From: Taeniopygia guttata
Lineage: Eukaryota; Chordata; Aves; Passeriformes; Estrildidae
Reading direction: 5' to 3'
Length of the DNA stretch: 64,000 bases
Assembly (NCBI RefSeq): GCF_048771995.1
Contig: NC_133030.1
Span: 58,312,001-58,376,000 of the forward strand
The notes beneath the pieces were generated by a model that saw only the letters and a list, made by a program, of their open reading frames with translations, searched no databases and was not told the origin of the DNA. The stretch's first letter is position 1, and every line of letters starts with the position of its first letter. Positions 49,301-63,981 of this stretch are shown here, piece by piece. The translations under genes and the position numbers were made by a program.

Positions 49301-52300
49301 CTTCCTGGTATAAGATCTGTTTTCTTTTAAGACAGCTACAAGTCTGGGAAATATACACCCTGGTGTCCAAGAGGGCAGAGGGAGGTATTTCTAGAAATAG
49401 CTGGATGACAAACAAACCACTAGAAGTTCTAGTCTTGGCTACCTTACTATAAACTCAGCCCATAGGTTTTTGTTTTTTTTTTTTTCTTTTTCAGAACTGA
49501 GGTTTCCCATCTGCCAATGGGTGAATACAAATCCCAGAGATGTTAAAGAGACATCTGGAGTGTATCCACTGCACTCCCTGTGTCAGTGATCATCTCCCAG
49601 TTACTCTGTACTTTTGCTGAGCTAAGGGAATTTGTGGCCTTCCCTCCAACTGGGTGACTGCAGAAATTGTGATGTCAAACATCCACTGCTACAGCTACCA
49701 AAGTCTCTGATGCTGAGACTCCTACTGAGCACTTGTATTTCCATAGCCAAGGGTTGAATGACCACCCAAAGAAGCCAATCTATAAACTAATGCAGTGGGT
49801 GCTGAGGGTGGGCTTCCTGCTGTCCTGCAGGGAAGACCCTGATGGCTGTGACAGGACCCTTGGCCATGGAGGAGCTGGGAACCTTCAGCAGCTCACGAAG
49901 CTGAATGAGAGGATTTGAACATCTTAGAAGTCAAAATGAGGGGGGAGAATTTCCCAAGGAACCCAAAATGTCTGTTTCCAAAATGAATTTGAATGGGATC
50001 TCCAACTTTACACGGTGGTTTCAAAAACCCTGCCCTAATTTTCCATAAGAGGTAGATATATTTTTCATCCTCTCACATCTGGCTATGGCCTGAGGTGTGC
50101 AGGCAAGAGAGAAAACTTTTCCAGCCAACTACATATTTTTCTACCCTGGGAAAGACTCCATTGTACAGTGTGAATGCCAAAGTCCAGTTTCCTTCTGGGC
50201 TCTGCACATTTTTTGAAGTTGGTGTTTATTTTGCCTGATCTGCCCTGACTTTCTGGTTCCTGTTACTGTTCCCTCCTATTGTTGCTGGTGAACTCTGGCC
50301 CTTACCAGGATTTTGGTGGGGTTGCTTTTCTCTGAGCAGGTACATGGGAGATTTCCCATGTAAATGATATCTGTATTCCCCTACTGATCAACCTCTTATT
50401 CCTCTGATTATTCCAAAACATGGAGAGAAATAAAGTTCATTAATGAGCCCCTGTAAATAACAGGGATGGAAATAGAGAGGGACATTAGAACTGTTGTCTT
50501 TGCTTAGCAAGAGGCATCTGTGAAATGATTTTTGGGAAAATTCCAATGGAATTCCATTTCCAATGAAGTGGAAACTATAGGTACTTCTCCAATTGTTTAT
50601 ATAAATTAATATAACAAAGAACAAAATTCGGAAAAAAAAAACCCCAAACATATGGCTTGTTTGTAATCTAATTCTTTGACAAAAATAAAGCATAGAATTA
50701 TTAATACATGAACATTTCCCTACATGTTCTGTAAATATATAAGGAGAAAATGGATAGTTTATTTTTGAGAAGTTATCTACTGCGTGTCTGTATCTTTATT
50801 CTGATTCCGTGGGAGCTTAGAATTTTGCACGGAATTGCATTAATTAAAATACCTGCTTATTTTTCTTATTTTACTCATCTATTGTCTTTCTATTATATAT
50901 CATACATTCTTTCACTTCAAGGATTTCCTGACTTAGATTTGCTTGGCCTCAGCTCTGTGAGCCTTCCAAAACCAGACAAACCCAAATCTTGTGTGAGAAC
51001 AGCCAGCCTTGAAAAAGATTGCCTAAAGATCTATCACTCCTTCCTTTTTCGATCTGAAAATGTACTTACCACAATTTCTTCATGCTGAAGATCGTCAGAC
51101 TAAAAGCCATTTATTATGGGAACAGGCATAAATATTTACAACTAATAGAGGCTATATCTAATTTTAGGCACCCACACCCACCACACTGACTGGGAAAGGA
51201 AACCAGCCTCTTTCAGGTTATGCTTTCAGCTCTTCTAAGGAAGAAAATCCATCAGGCACCCTCAGTAGTGACTTCTCACTACTTCTGTTGTCTCTGTTTT
51301 ATTTCTTGCCTGACAGCTCACAGCAGGAACACATTCAAAAGGGTTGCCCACATAGGAAATCTGAAATTCAGTGGTCCTCAGACACCCCAAATGAACTTCC
51401 TTAGGTCAGATGTAATTCATACTTATGACAGGATTTTGAGCCCTCCCTGGAGAAGCTCCTGGGAAGGACTGACTGTTTTAGCTCCAGGCTTATGGAATGA
51501 ATCCCTATCAAACAGCAGTGCCTTGGTTTGTTGACATGACAGACAACAGAAATGCAGATATATGGGAGGGATCCTGCGGCAGAAATGGGAATATAGGTTG
51601 AATTTCAACCGAACTGATTGTGCAGAACCCAGTTCCCCTAACTATAATGGTGCTCTTCCTAAGTGAATCCAGAATGAGCTCCCAATCAGGTCCTTTATAT
51701 TTCCTTCATAATTTACTAGCAGCATTCCCAGGATGTGGCCACAGACACCTCCCTCCATGTCCACTGGGCAGCACAGCTAAGTCCCTGTTCCAGTGTCACT
51801 AACTTTGGGAACCACTCACTGGAGCAAGATTGTGTCTGGCAGAGGGAGGATGACCCTTGAAAACCTTTGAGAGTGTTTGGGGTAATTTCCTTCTTCTGGG
51901 AATCAAACATATATATGGTCGTATAAATCAGAAATGTGGATTTATTGGACATTTACATGATGACAGAAGTCATCAAAAGAGAATAGGGAAAAAACCTTCT
52001 GCATTAGCCTAAATCAGAGTGAGTGAAGACAGAATGAGCAACACTCAGCTCAAAGACTGTTTTCCCTTCTCCTGAGCACTTGTGTGGTTCTGCCATCAGG
52101 TTTGCCAAGGCTTGTGAGGATTGCCAACCTCTCCCTGCAACCACTGCAGCTCTTCATGTTGAGAGAGCCCAAAACCACACCTAAACTCATATTATTTGAA
52201 GCACTTGGAAATTTTTGTCTCTGCTGCACAAATATTTCATTTAGAGGAAGCCTGCCCTTGGTTAATAATGGTTGCACTACAGCAACTGGAAAAAGGATAA

Positions 52301-55300
52301 TAACAACAGCTAAGTAGAACTGGCCAGGGGGATGATAATTCAGCTTTGTGACAACTTCTGAGGTTTTACAATTTGTTTTCATTTTACAATGGAATGAAAA
52401 CAAAACCTTCAGATATTATGTTTTCAATTTGGGCCTTTTTTGCTGCACTGTCAGAAATAACCAGAGGGCCCTGAACCTCAAGAATTTGTCCTTTCAAGTA
52501 TTTAAAAAATGCTTCAGCTTTCGTGAATCAGCATTTTCTCTTGGTGGGACAGTTCACGAAAAATGCTCTGGCCAGAACTTTTGCTAACCCAAAAGTTCAA
52601 AACTCTGAGTCATATCCCCCAAAACATAGTTGTTACAAATCACTTGTTTCATGATTTATGGACATCTTCTGGACTGTCTGCTCTTCAACATACCTTTCCC
52701 CTCTGTCCTCTAAGGATGCACATTTCTTTCTCACACTTCTCCACTTCTTCTCTCCTATTTACTTGGGCATTATTTTTGGTTCTCATGCAGCTCCTTGGCT
52801 CCTATGACCTTCCCTAACTTACACAATGCTGAGATAATATTTTTATGGAATTCTGTGGCAGGGCTTTGCCAGGAAAGAGGTGGCTGCTGGAATGGACAGC
52901 GGACACCATGGGGTGGTCCCACCACCATCCTGCAAAGCCCTGTCTGGCTGCTCGCTGGTTCTCACTCATCTCAGATGACATTTTCCATGGGGCAGAGCTG
53001 ACATCTGTCAGGAGGAAGAACATCTGCTTTCATGTCCTTGGCCCTGGCCAGCTTGGCAGCATCAGAGGGAATCAGAAGTGCCACCTGGTAATAATTATCA
53101 CCCAGGGCGTGTGGGGCAGCCGCTATGTGTGCAATGTCTGTGGTTTGGTTTTGGACCCAGCTGCCTCAGAGGTGGCTCTGCAGGATCTGTATCTGGTTCT
53201 GGCCAGCTCCATGGCCTATGCTGTATTCAGGAAAGCTTTGGGAAGACAATCTGTCATTATTTTTCTTTAATATTTCAGGTGGAAAGACCCCACTCATGAG
53301 AAAGAAAGCAGCGTGGAAAATAAATACCAAGAAAAGGAAATGTGGCTATTCATTCTGAAAGCTGGAGGAAGCAGCAGAAAGGAAATCAGGACCTGGAAAG
53401 GCTACATGTGATGGAAAGTACAAGGTGCTTTCTAGTCAGGAGGTTTTTGTAAGAATTGTCTCATGCACCTCACCAAGACATACTGTGAACATATTTGGCC
53501 AGGGACAAGACTCCCTCATGTCCTCGGGATTTTCCACTCTGTTGGGCATGTCTCAAAATACTATTCTCCTTGCAAAATCATTGCAAGACTCATATTATTA
53601 TTTTTATTTTCCTAATCTCTCACTTTCATGCATTTAAATAGAAGGCAGGGGGAGAGAAACCCAGTTGGGAGCACCATATGGAGAGAACACAAGTTTTTGC
53701 TGTTCCCCCATTATCTTGGCACAGATTGCCTTTGTGAAACATTACTTCAGATTTGGGACCTCATTTTGTATTCACACTCCCTGTTGCTTCTTCCTTCCTT
53801 GGAAGCATTAGGAGGGACTTATGGTATTGCTACAAGGAGCTCTTTACAGGAAAGGAAGTAAATTGAGCAATGTGATTCAAATAATGGAAGAATGAATTAT
53901 TTCACCATTTTAGCAGCTTCCCATGAGGGACACTCGAGGGAGAAAATGCACTTAACACTCTAAAGTATTAAAATAAAGGAACCACAGCAACCTCACCCAA
54001 CTGGACTTGAACCAAAGCAAATGGTTTAGGTAAATGCCTAGCAGATCTTCAAGTGGCACAACCCGTGAGAGACTATTTCTGTGCGTGGCAAGGAAAATTC
54101 TCCATATTAATGACATCATGAACTGGCTCAGCTAATTTGGACTTCATCCATAAGGCCTGGTTTCTGGCAGATTAGCTGAATTTGTTTTGAGTATGAACTC
54201 CTCTTTTAATGTTGAGATTGATCCTGTTTTCATGGCTGATATTCCTGGAAAATATTTTCTTAAAGCTGTACTTCACATATGTATATTTTTTAATGGGAGG
54301 TGTTGCTCCCTTGTATTCCTGGAAGAGGCTTAAAATATCCTGAGCAGTAACTAGAAAGTAATGAGATGAAGGGAACTGTGCTGGATTTTTGCAATTCATT
54401 GGTTACATTACTGGCTACCCAGAACAAAGCAGTGCTGTACTGTGGAGGTAAAGTGTCTTTCTAGGACCTTAAATAGTAGCATCCTAATGGCCTCCTAGAA
54501 GTTGTTCATGCTTTTGTTGAAAATTTTGATGGTAAATTTTCAATCAGCAAAAATGGGCTCAAACTAGACAGAAACTACAAGCAATTCTACAATCTCCTTT
54601 TTGTTTTTGATACAGCTGAAAATAATTTGTGAGTAGCTGTAACTAAACAAAAATAAAGATGCAGTTTCAGAACAGCTCTCTAGAGCTATTTTGTGATTTC
54701 TATGCAGATACACCAGGAGCCCTTAATGGAGTTTGTGTGCCCATGTGGAGCCATTTGGGAAGCAGGATCATACAGCCCAAGCCCAGCTGGAATGGACAAC
54801 ATGAGGTCCTGGGCATTACTGCCACAAGCCATGGCTTGATACAGACAGCATGAAATAGATCGTCTCAGGAGGCATTTTCAGTGTGAGTTTGTGCCAGAGC
54901 TGAGATTCCCTTGTGGAAATGCCTCAACTTCTAAATAAAAAATCAAGTCTCTGCATTTCTGCTGCTTGTGGACAGAGACTTCAGCGACGGGGCTCCCAAA
55001 TTTAGACATAGATGTTGACTTTACACCTAGTTGTTGGAGAAAACCAGTTCTGAAATGGAGCTGGGGGCGTTGCTCAGAAACCATGTGTGTCCTAGATGGG
55101 GAGGGTCTGGCCTGTGAGGACACAGCACCTGGATGGCTGCCAGCTCTGAAGACACAGCATGAGACAGTTTGTGAACTTAAAACACATTTTCCAACCTTAT
55201 GGGATTTTCCTTTAAGTCTGTTCTCAGCAAAGCAGCATATTATTGCAAATAGATGCTCTTTTGGTCCCATCTCCCAGGGGACAGAAATTAATGCTATGTT

Positions 55301-55777
55301 TGAACATGTATGTTTTCCCACTCACTGCTGAAGCTGTGCTTTTCCTTAAAGTCTGCAGAAAGCCGAGCATGAGCAGATACTGTTAATGCCATTACTTCAA
55401 AGTTATAGCTGGAGTCAGTGCCAGAGAGTCTTTAGGAAGAGCTGTGGCCTCTGTTTGCAGGGCTTGGAAAGCAGTTTCAGTGAGTCATCTCAGGCATCCT
55501 CCTGCCCTGTGGCAGGACCTTTCTGTCCAGCCCCTCTGCACAGCCCTTTTTAACTCTTTCAGGTGTTTATGTGCTGGCTCCTGTGCTCATCCCTGGGACT
55601 GCTGTTTCCATGAGGCACTTGCACACTGCCCTGAACTAGGAATGAGGATGTTGGTACAGCACTGTGCTGTTTTTTCCCTCTTGCTCCAATGCCATCACCC
55701 TCCTGACTGTGCCTCCTGTGCCACTGTGCTTGGGAATATTTTTACAGCTGTCCATCTCCTTCCTTTGGGAGGTTTGC

Positions 55778-55806
55778 TTTTTTTTTTTTTTTTTTTTTTT
55801 TTTTTT
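55778..55806. repeat. Poly(T) run, 29 bases
   Basis: Longest homopolymer in the window. Read on the minus strand it is a poly(A), but no AATAAA or recognisable processed pseudogene precedes it. Confidence 0.9.
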
Positions 55807-58800
55807 CTTCCCCAGTATTTCTCCTGTCAGTGAAAGTTTTTTTCCAGCCTTTGCTTCCCCTGAGGGTGGTGGGTGTATTTATGGATTCATTGCTGTGCCA
55901 GTTCCCGAGGTAAAAAGGCAACCCTGGGGCAGCCCCAGTGCTGGCTTTGCTGCTCCACGGGACACACACTGAATGTGGAGAATTGTGTTAGCTAAAATAA
56001 CAGCCAGTCATGGTCCTTCATGCCTTCTCCTTCCCTGAGACCCCAAACACCACTTTGGATATGAGGACTAGCTAGGGGACAACAATGCCCAGCAGGTGAC
56101 TGTGTCCCCCAGGACCGTTCCAAGCCATCTTGCCCCTCCTTGGCATAAAACATTGGGTGACAATTCATAAAACTTTCATTTTTTAGTAACATATTTTCTG
56201 ACTTGGGTGGAAGACCCATAGCTTGAGGTGCAAGACAATATAAGTGGAGAATGGCAAATGGTCACTTTTAAAAGCAGATGAGAAATATAATAACTTGTAT
56301 TTTTTTATTGGAAAGATAATAATTTGACAGGAGATGTCATTACTGTTTAATGACTTTGTCTGAACAGAACAATTGAAGGAAATATGTTTGCTCTTCCTCA
56401 TCCCTTGCCATTTCCATGATGTCATTAGGTCTGGCCATAACAACTGGAAATTCAGGACATAGGAAAGGCACTGCCTGCATGGCAAAATCTGCTCAGTGAT
56501 GCAGAGTAGCCATGATGGGCATCACTAGTGCAGATATCAAAGTATCAAGTTTATGAAGAGAGCAGAAAATGAGAAGCAAGTCAGAGCTACTTAGCATTGA
56601 CTTGATCAGTAACTAAGCCATTGCAATGATGACTTAGTGAAAACACTGCCACATCTGACAGAAATGAAGTTTTAATGTCTAGGAATTTGGTTTCCTAGAC
56701 TTCTTTGCTAAGTTTTGTTTTTCTTTCCTACATGTGGAGCATCTTCTGCTGTGAAGCATCTGCTTGGCTGCCTGATCCGCCACCACCCATAAAGTGGCTT
56801 TGTCCCCTCATCTGGGTTGCCTGGCCACAGGTACTGAGTCAATTATTGATTTTGAGATAGTGGATGTGATTAATTTCAAGCTGTAGACATTGTCCTTCAA
56901 GGGCCAGAGGCCACAGTTTCAGTTTTGGTCTTCTCAGCTAATGTCACCCCTTGCAATGCTAGGCAGATGACAAGGGGAGGGAAAGGCTAGGCCTGACTCT
57001 CTTGGAGTAGAGGAGAAGAAAAGGATCATTTTTTAAATTCCCCCATGTCTCTTTGCAGCAGTCCATTGCTGGGTAAGCAAAATTTCAAAATCTGTTTGTC
57101 CATCCATATATCAGAAGAATCACGCCAGAAAGTTATTTTCTAAAGCTCTGGGCACAAGGTGCTAGGTTGGGCCAAACTCACAGCCTGCAGCCTGGTGTCT
57201 TATCTCTAACAAAACAGTGAGCAACTTTAATATAATTTGACATTCACCAGGCCAAATTTAGGTCTTGTCCTGAACTCTACACCAAGGTTGTGCCAGCTCA
57301 TTTCTTGCAGAAGTCTTTTTCATTAGCTTATGATAGCACTCAATCTCCCCAATACCCAGTTCAACCCTGTTTTTTTGCACACCTTGTTAAAATTCTGTCC
57401 TCGAGAACTTTTATAAAGTGGTAAGTTCCCTGGGTTAATCACATACCATGCAAAGAAATATTTCTTTTTAAGCCATTTGACTTTTCCTTCTTTCCAATCC
57501 ATTCCCTCAGGCCTGTGGCTGACCTTAAGAAAAATCCCATCATTCTACATCCAAACCACCAACACACATCCAAATGGTCTAACTCCTTATTTAGTATTCT
57601 TTGTGATTCCTCTTGCCCTTCAAGCATCACATATCTGATACAAAAGAATAGACAGCAGGGCTTAGGTGGAATTTAGGCTGGATAAATCTGGATAAAGCAA
57701 CATGGCTGCACCATCTACTCCTCTAATTCCTGGCCCCATCCTTTGTGATGTGTGCTGTAGTTTCCTTACTCTCTACATGCAGTTTTTAGACTGCCATTGT
57801 CATCCATGGCGCAGTGTTGTCCTCTGCTGTGCTGGAAGTACCAGGACATCCACTGGCTGCTGACATGGGCTGGAGAAATCAGTTCTCTGTGAGTCCTGGT
57901 GGGTGTGGGATTGGTGCAGAGCTCTTCTGGGCCTCTCTGGAGCACAAAGCCAAAGTGGAACCAAACCAGGAGTGGCAGCAGTACTTAAGAGAAGCTGCAT
58001 AACACAGCCAGAGGCAAAGGTAAGGAGCAGCGAGGGTGCTGCAGGCTCATCCCCATTACAGCTGTAGGGGCAGGGGACAATGGGGACTTGGTCACCACAG
58101 TGCTCAGAGCACTGCTGCAGAAACCATCTGCTCAGAGAAACAGAAACCCAAAGCACACACCTCTGTCTCCATGGGCTTCGAGTGGATTGTGCAGCCTCAG
58201 GACAATACAGGGATGTGTGTGAGGAAGAGATAGCAGCGATAGTTATCTCGGCTCTTTGCATACTGACAGCACCTTCAGAAGGAAAAGGCCCTAAGATGCT
58301 TGGGGGTGTATGTGGAGCCTCCCAAATGAGTGTGGAATATCCATGGTGATTCAGGAAAAAGGCATCTTTTTGGTAAAAAGACCGTTCAGGCTTCCTGGAT
58401 GTGAAAAGCCTGAGGACCACTACATCACCTCTGACTTGTATGACTCAGGACAGAATTCAACCTTCTGTGGGGAGACTGAGAATTAGTGGTTCTGTAAAAT
58501 TCATCTTCAAAAAATCCAGCCATGGAAACATTTGAATTGCACTGGTGTGTTTGTGGTGTCGCCATACCTTGACTGTTTTATTGGGATCCCTGGTCTATTC
58601 TAGATGATACCAGGAAGATTGGCAGAGAAGTCTTTTCAGCTCCTGAGAGGCAAAATGAACATATCTGTTCAGTGGCTGCCAGTTTAAAGAAGCAGCTCTC
58701 AAAAGAGTCAATGCTTTCTTGTCTCAAGGCTAAAGTTCAAATCTGTGTGATCAAAACTGGATGAACATTAGAAGGAAAAGAAACCCCACTGCAAATATCC

Positions 58801-60102
58801 ATGCAAATAAACATCACAGCTCTCTTTCAGTGCTATTTATATCTATTTGAGTTTAATGACCCCAAACATTGTATGAAGAGTTTCTCTAATGTGCTACCAA
58901 GACTGTTTATAGGAGACAACTGTCTCAAGAATGTGGCAGTGTGAAGACTCCCACGGCAGCACCCGTGCAGAAATTGTAGATCTACTTAGGCAGTCTTTTC
59001 CTGTCAGAGTTTCAACAGGGGAAAAAAAAGTGATGGTCTTGGGGTTATCACTTACGCACCATGGCAAGCAGGGATGGGTTGAAAGCAGTTGCATTAGCAA
59101 TCAATTCAAAATGGCTAGCACACCAAAAGTGTGGTCAGATGCGCTCTCGTGCCTGTAGCTGGGGAAATTTGGGATGTTAGGGCTCCCCTTGGGTTTCTGC
59201 CATGTCTTGGCTGGTGTTTCTTGCTCCTTGGGGAGAGGCTGCAAGGCAGAGCTGCCTGGTGCTTGGCGTGTCTCCCCTGGGTGCTCCTGCCTGCCCCAGG
59301 ACAGAGAGCAAGCAGCCTTGGCAGCCCCAGGATCACTGACAGCCCACTTCCAGCTCCTTTCCTCCATGGGGGGACATGAGGAACAGGGATTGGGGTAAGT
59401 GTGTGATATACAGGCAGGGCACAATAGATCTGTGGGTTTGCACAGGTATGACCTGCCTGCTCTGGGCAAGAGCAGTCATACAACTTCTGTGCTACTAAAA
59501 ATGCCAGAGCAGGAGACTCTCCCTTCTTGCATGGCTTGTCTGGCCAGCAAGGCTGGGATCACCGTTCTGTGAGACTGGTGCTGCTCCAGCCCACTTCAGT
59601 GCAAAGTCAGACAGATTACATTGAATCATCACTGAAGAAGAAAAAATATGTCTCCTAACAGTAAGTAATGTCTCTCTTCTTCTATATTGCTTTTAATTTA
59701 CAGAGCCCCAGTCAGGGCTGAGCTATTCTGTTTGCTATTAATTAGCTGATCACATGCCAGTGCTAATTTTTTTCAAATGGGTTCTCTATTTATAAATGTT
59801 CACCAGTTTGTGCCGACACATGAGGGGAGGGAGGGACATATTTACACCATCTACTTTTTGCAGATGCTTTGCAGTTCTCCTTTGGAGGGATTGACCTCTC
59901 TCATTTATCAAAGATGGAACTCTGGCTCCTAAAGCTGTTTGTATGGTATTAATCTCAGTACTGTGGCTGAACTAGACTTGAGTTTAAGACTCACAACCCT
60001 CTTTTCCTCAGACTTCAGCCATGTGTGAGTCCAATCACCCCTGTCTGCACAGTGGGCCAAGTTAGCTGCGTGCCATTGTTACTGCTCCTTAAGCAGAGAG
60101 AG

Positions 60103-60139
60103 TTTTTTTTTTTGTTGTTGTTTTTTTTTTTGTTTTTTT
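60103..60139. repeat. T-rich (T)n with TTG interruptions
   Basis: Two T runs are separated by TTGTTGTTG just before the CR1 fragment at 60161. Confidence 0.85.
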
Positions 60140-60160
60140 AACTTACAAGAAATGCACTTC

Positions 60161-60331
60161 TGGAATAGAATGGAATAGTTTCAGTTGGATGGGGCCTACA
60201 GTGATCATTTAGTCCTGCTCAACCATTTCAGGGCTGACCAAAACTCACAGCACATAATTAAGGGCATTATACAAATGCCTATTAAATACTGGCAGCCTTG
60301 GGACATTGATCACCTCTCCAGGAAGCCTGAA
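60161..60331 (-). mobile_element. CR1 3' fragment
   Basis: GGAATAGAATGGAATAGTTT CAGTTGGATGGGGCCTACAG, then CAGGGCTGACCAAAACTCAC and CACCTCTCCAGGAAGCCTG, form a CR1 tail of a different subfamily in antisense orientation. Confidence 0.82.
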
Positions 60332-63300
60332 AATAAATTTTAGGGCAAATAAATTTCATGCTAAAAATTGCTATGTTTTTAGGCTTCATGAATATAAAAT
60401 GGGATGCTCAGTGGCTTCCTAAGTAACAACACACATTTTTCTTATGTATTTCACAGAGCAAGCCAGCTAACTTTGGTACTATTAAACCAACTCTGTTAGT
60501 TGTTGAATTGTGTTTTTTTGTTGGTCCAACCTCAGCCCTAAATAAACATTTGTAACCTCACATAGCTAGGCACAATACAAGTCACCCTGGCTGAGAGACC
60601 TTTGCTCACGGAAAACCAGCATTTGGTGTTCAAAGGAGTGGAACCAGCATGTTAAAGCATCTACTCACTATCCAAACAGCCCCTATTGTTACAGTTATTG
60701 CCAGCAATATCCTGTTTGTCACTAGGATAGCACTTTGGTGAGCCTGCCCTAGAAACAGCCATTTGCCTTGTGGCTAAACACTTCCAGTACGGGACTTGGA
60801 AATTCACCAAAGCAAGGAAACCTACTCAGGGCTCTGGCCTCCAGCAAAACCTCTTCAAAATGCCTTGAGAAATAACCAGACTCATAAAATTCCATGCATC
60901 CAATGAAAGAAACCATTTTCATATCCAAGTAACAAATTTGCCCTCCCCATCTGTCTGGCATTGCTCTGATCCTACTCTACACCCGTCACATCCCAACACT
61001 GGCTACACGCCCTGAAGAAATTCGGTTTTGTGGACTGTGGGTGAAATCTGAGGCAGGATATTACCAGAGTGGAGCTAATAACTGGTCTGGACTTTTGTGC
61101 AGTGCAGCTGCACGCATGGTGATCCACCAAGAGCTTTTGGTGCCAGGCACCGCTGCATCCGAGCTGCAAATGCTGTGTGAGTTATCTGCAGGAATATCTG
61201 CTCCTTCCCTGGGGACACTCAGCTCCTGCCTTTGATTTTCTTAGAGGCAGGTTGAGACCAACTTTTATAAAGTGGTTTCAAGCTCTTTCATGTGCAAGGC
61301 ACTGGATAAGCACCGTGCAGGGATTCAGCTGTTTCTTCCTCCGACCACTCCTGTGGCTGTGTCCACCTGCTTCAGTGCAGGAGCTGAGATGCAGCAGGGC
61401 AAGTGCACAGAGCTGGTGCTGCAGGGCCATGAACAGTTAAAACCTTGGCCACAGCACTGGTGCTGCTGGAGCTTTTCCCAAGCTGGGCTGGAGAGCATCA
61501 CTGTCTCCCCCCGAGTCGCTGGAGTCGTGGCAGTGAGAAACTGCTCTGAGATCACCACTGGAATCCTTGGGTTTTAATGCTTCCCCTCCCCACTCCCTAC
61601 ATTTTCCATTAGAAAGAAGTGAATTGGCAAATGCCCCAGGAGTCCCAAGCAGGCTGTGACCTGGTGAGGCAAGAGGAAGCCCTTACTAACACACCGCTGC
61701 TGGTAATAACACCTGGGTGGAAAACCTTCCATGGAAAGTGAAGCTTTGCAAAAATCTGCAGGAATTAATTGCTTTTGAGCATTTCCAGCACAGAAATGAA
61801 CCATTGAATCTGATGTTTTCAGCTTGCTTGGGAAAACTGAAACACTTGGTTTCAGCAGTGGCAAGGACGGGGGTAGACAAACCATTTTCCTGGGGTAAGT
61901 TCAAATGTGATTTTCCAGAACCTCCTACACCCTTCAGGATCTGTCCATGTATGCAGCTTTCCCATGTGCTGTGCTGCCACCATGCCCATGGTACCTGTGT
62001 GACCATGGTACTGCTGTGCCACCTCTCCTGTTCACCATGGGCTGCCACACAGATGGATGTGGGAAATCCAGTGGAAGATCCTAAAAACTGTAAGCTCAGT
62101 GGTAAGGTAGCTCCAAGTGAGTTCTTTGCTCAGTCAGTACCCACAGTATTTTAAATAGGCTGTGGTATACTTTATGCCATGTAATATTTTTATGGGTGGG
62201 ATTTTTTTCCAGCACTCTGCTCTAGAAGTAATTCCTATTGCTCAACTCTGTGTGCAATTTTGTACTTAAATCGGTTTAATAAATTACGGGATTCCTCAAA
62301 ACACTGAAACTCCATTTGTGATCAATGCAAGTTTTGACCACTGCCACTGGGCAGGGATTGTCTCAGAGCAGCATGTTAATAAGCAGAGCTATTTTTTCAC
62401 CTTATCTTGATAAGTTTTCTTATGGAAAATACTTTTATATTTATGTGCTATAGTAGTTAAGAAGATGGATAAGAACAGCTGGAGGTTAAATCTTCAAACT
62501 TTGAAAATGAGGCTTGATTTAAAAGTGCCTTCATACTCCTTTTACCCCAAGGAAATCAGGTTTATGCTACTTCATCTTCCCATCCTTCTCTCAGCCCTTG
62601 TATCCCTCAGTAGCTTTTGAGCCCAGTGGCAATTTCCAACACTTCTGACAGAGGAAAGGGAATCAAAGCAAGTCCCTGCAAGTCACCTGTGGCTGGTTAG
62701 GGAGGAGAAACTCAGAGTGGTGCCCCCATCAAATGCCACATATGTGCCCCAGGCTCATACCAAAACCACCAGGACTGATGCCCACGTGGTCTGGCACCAG
62801 CTATTGATGGCTTTTCCCATAGGCAGAGGTATTTGCAGGGCATGGAAGAGAGTGGGAGAGGGGCAATGGGTGCTGGGATCAGCATTTTGTAAGGGATGAG
62901 CAGATCTGAAGTTATCACAGGAAAGTGGATATAAGGCAGCCCTTAGGGATTCTGGCTCATGGAAGCATGTATTTCCAACAGGCAATATTCTGTTGTCTAT
63001 CTTTTCTGTGGAAATGTTTTGTTGTTGTTTTTTTGGGTTTTTATTTATTATTTTTTTTTCCTCCCCTAAAGGGATCACTCAATCTATCTGGTGGGAAGGG
63101 CAGAGAAAAGAGAGAGCTGCTTGCATTAGAAGTGACGCTGCCCACTCTGGTGGAGGAAAAGGTCTTCACATTTCCACGGATCAGATCCTGCAATTACACA
63201 GCTTTCTTGTTTGGCCAGTTCATCTGCTAAACCTGACACGGAGCCAGAATGCAAACAGGGATTTTTCCCATTACAAAATACCAAATCTATGATAAGCCAC

Positions 63301-63941
63301 GCCATGAAAATTCAGTTTTTAAGGAGGTGGGGAGAGAATGAGGGAAACTCCAACTGCTGCTGCAAGATAAGCAATGAGTTTTGCAGGGCTCCTAGAATCT
63401 GTGTCAGGGATGTCATTAAAAAACTCCCTAAGCCAAAGGAGCACTGTGGGAAGAAAAACAACAGAATTTGGGATAGTAAAATTTAAGTAGATGTTTGAAC
63501 ACCAGTTTTAGCCTATGAAACATCTGTGTGATAACTTTGGACACAGCTGGGTAAAGTCAGTAATTGCTACAGAAAGAGGCCTGTGAATATTGTACTTAAC
63601 CTGTGGGTCAGTTCTGCACAGCAATGCAGTGAATATCATTGGTGATCTTGATTATGTTTGTGCTTTTTGCTTAAACTACAAATTCCCCTACTATGAAGGA
63701 CTCAAATCAATCACCTCTTCTGCTTTTCACTACCACCAAGTTGTAGTATTAAAATCTATTTATAGATGGAGTAACAAACATCTTTGAAAGGAGAGTTATA
63801 TACTGACAGCTTGGAAAGAGACTATGCTAGTTTTCTCAAAGATATCCTAAAATAGGATATAGTCTCAAAGATTATTCTTTAAATAGGATATATATATTGT
63901 AATTTATGTATCATTTGCCAAGAGGGACAAGATTGTGATAG
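60332..63941. other. Intron 1 segment near window end
   Basis: No coding exon was recognised. In particular there is no sequence encoding the Rho P-loop or switch I, which would mark the first RHOJ exon. An AATAAA at 62278-62283 on the plus strand has no gene to belong to. Confidence 0.65.
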
Positions 63942-63981
63942 CATATATCTATATCTATATCTATATATATACATATATATA
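63942..63981. repeat. (ATATCT)n/(AT)n microsatellite
   Basis: Repeated ATATCT units are followed by alternating AT, at the very end of the window. Confidence 0.88.

Larger units (their letters stand above)
40102..60102. other. Intron 1 segment, 20 kb with few repeats
   Basis: Ordinary non-coding sequence with the (TCC)n(TC)n microsatellite and one long poly(T). Open frames up to about 206 codons (57800-58420, minus) have no domain or composition suggesting a protein. A small GC-rich patch (47953-47980) is too short to call a CpG island. Confidence 0.65.

Noticed and set aside
55778..55806. Poly(A) tail of a processed pseudogene (minus strand)
   Set aside because: No poly(A) signal, no target-site duplication and no recognisable coding remnant next to it.
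57800..58420. 206-codon open frame on the minus strand, the longest in the window
   Set aside because: No domain, signal or splice context; composition is that of translated non-coding sequence and overlapping frames on the other strand are also open.
62160..62300. Plus-strand 3' UTR end with AATAAA at 62278
   Set aside because: There is no upstream plus-strand exon and the downstream GT-rich element is weak; a chance AATAAA in AT-rich intron is more likely.
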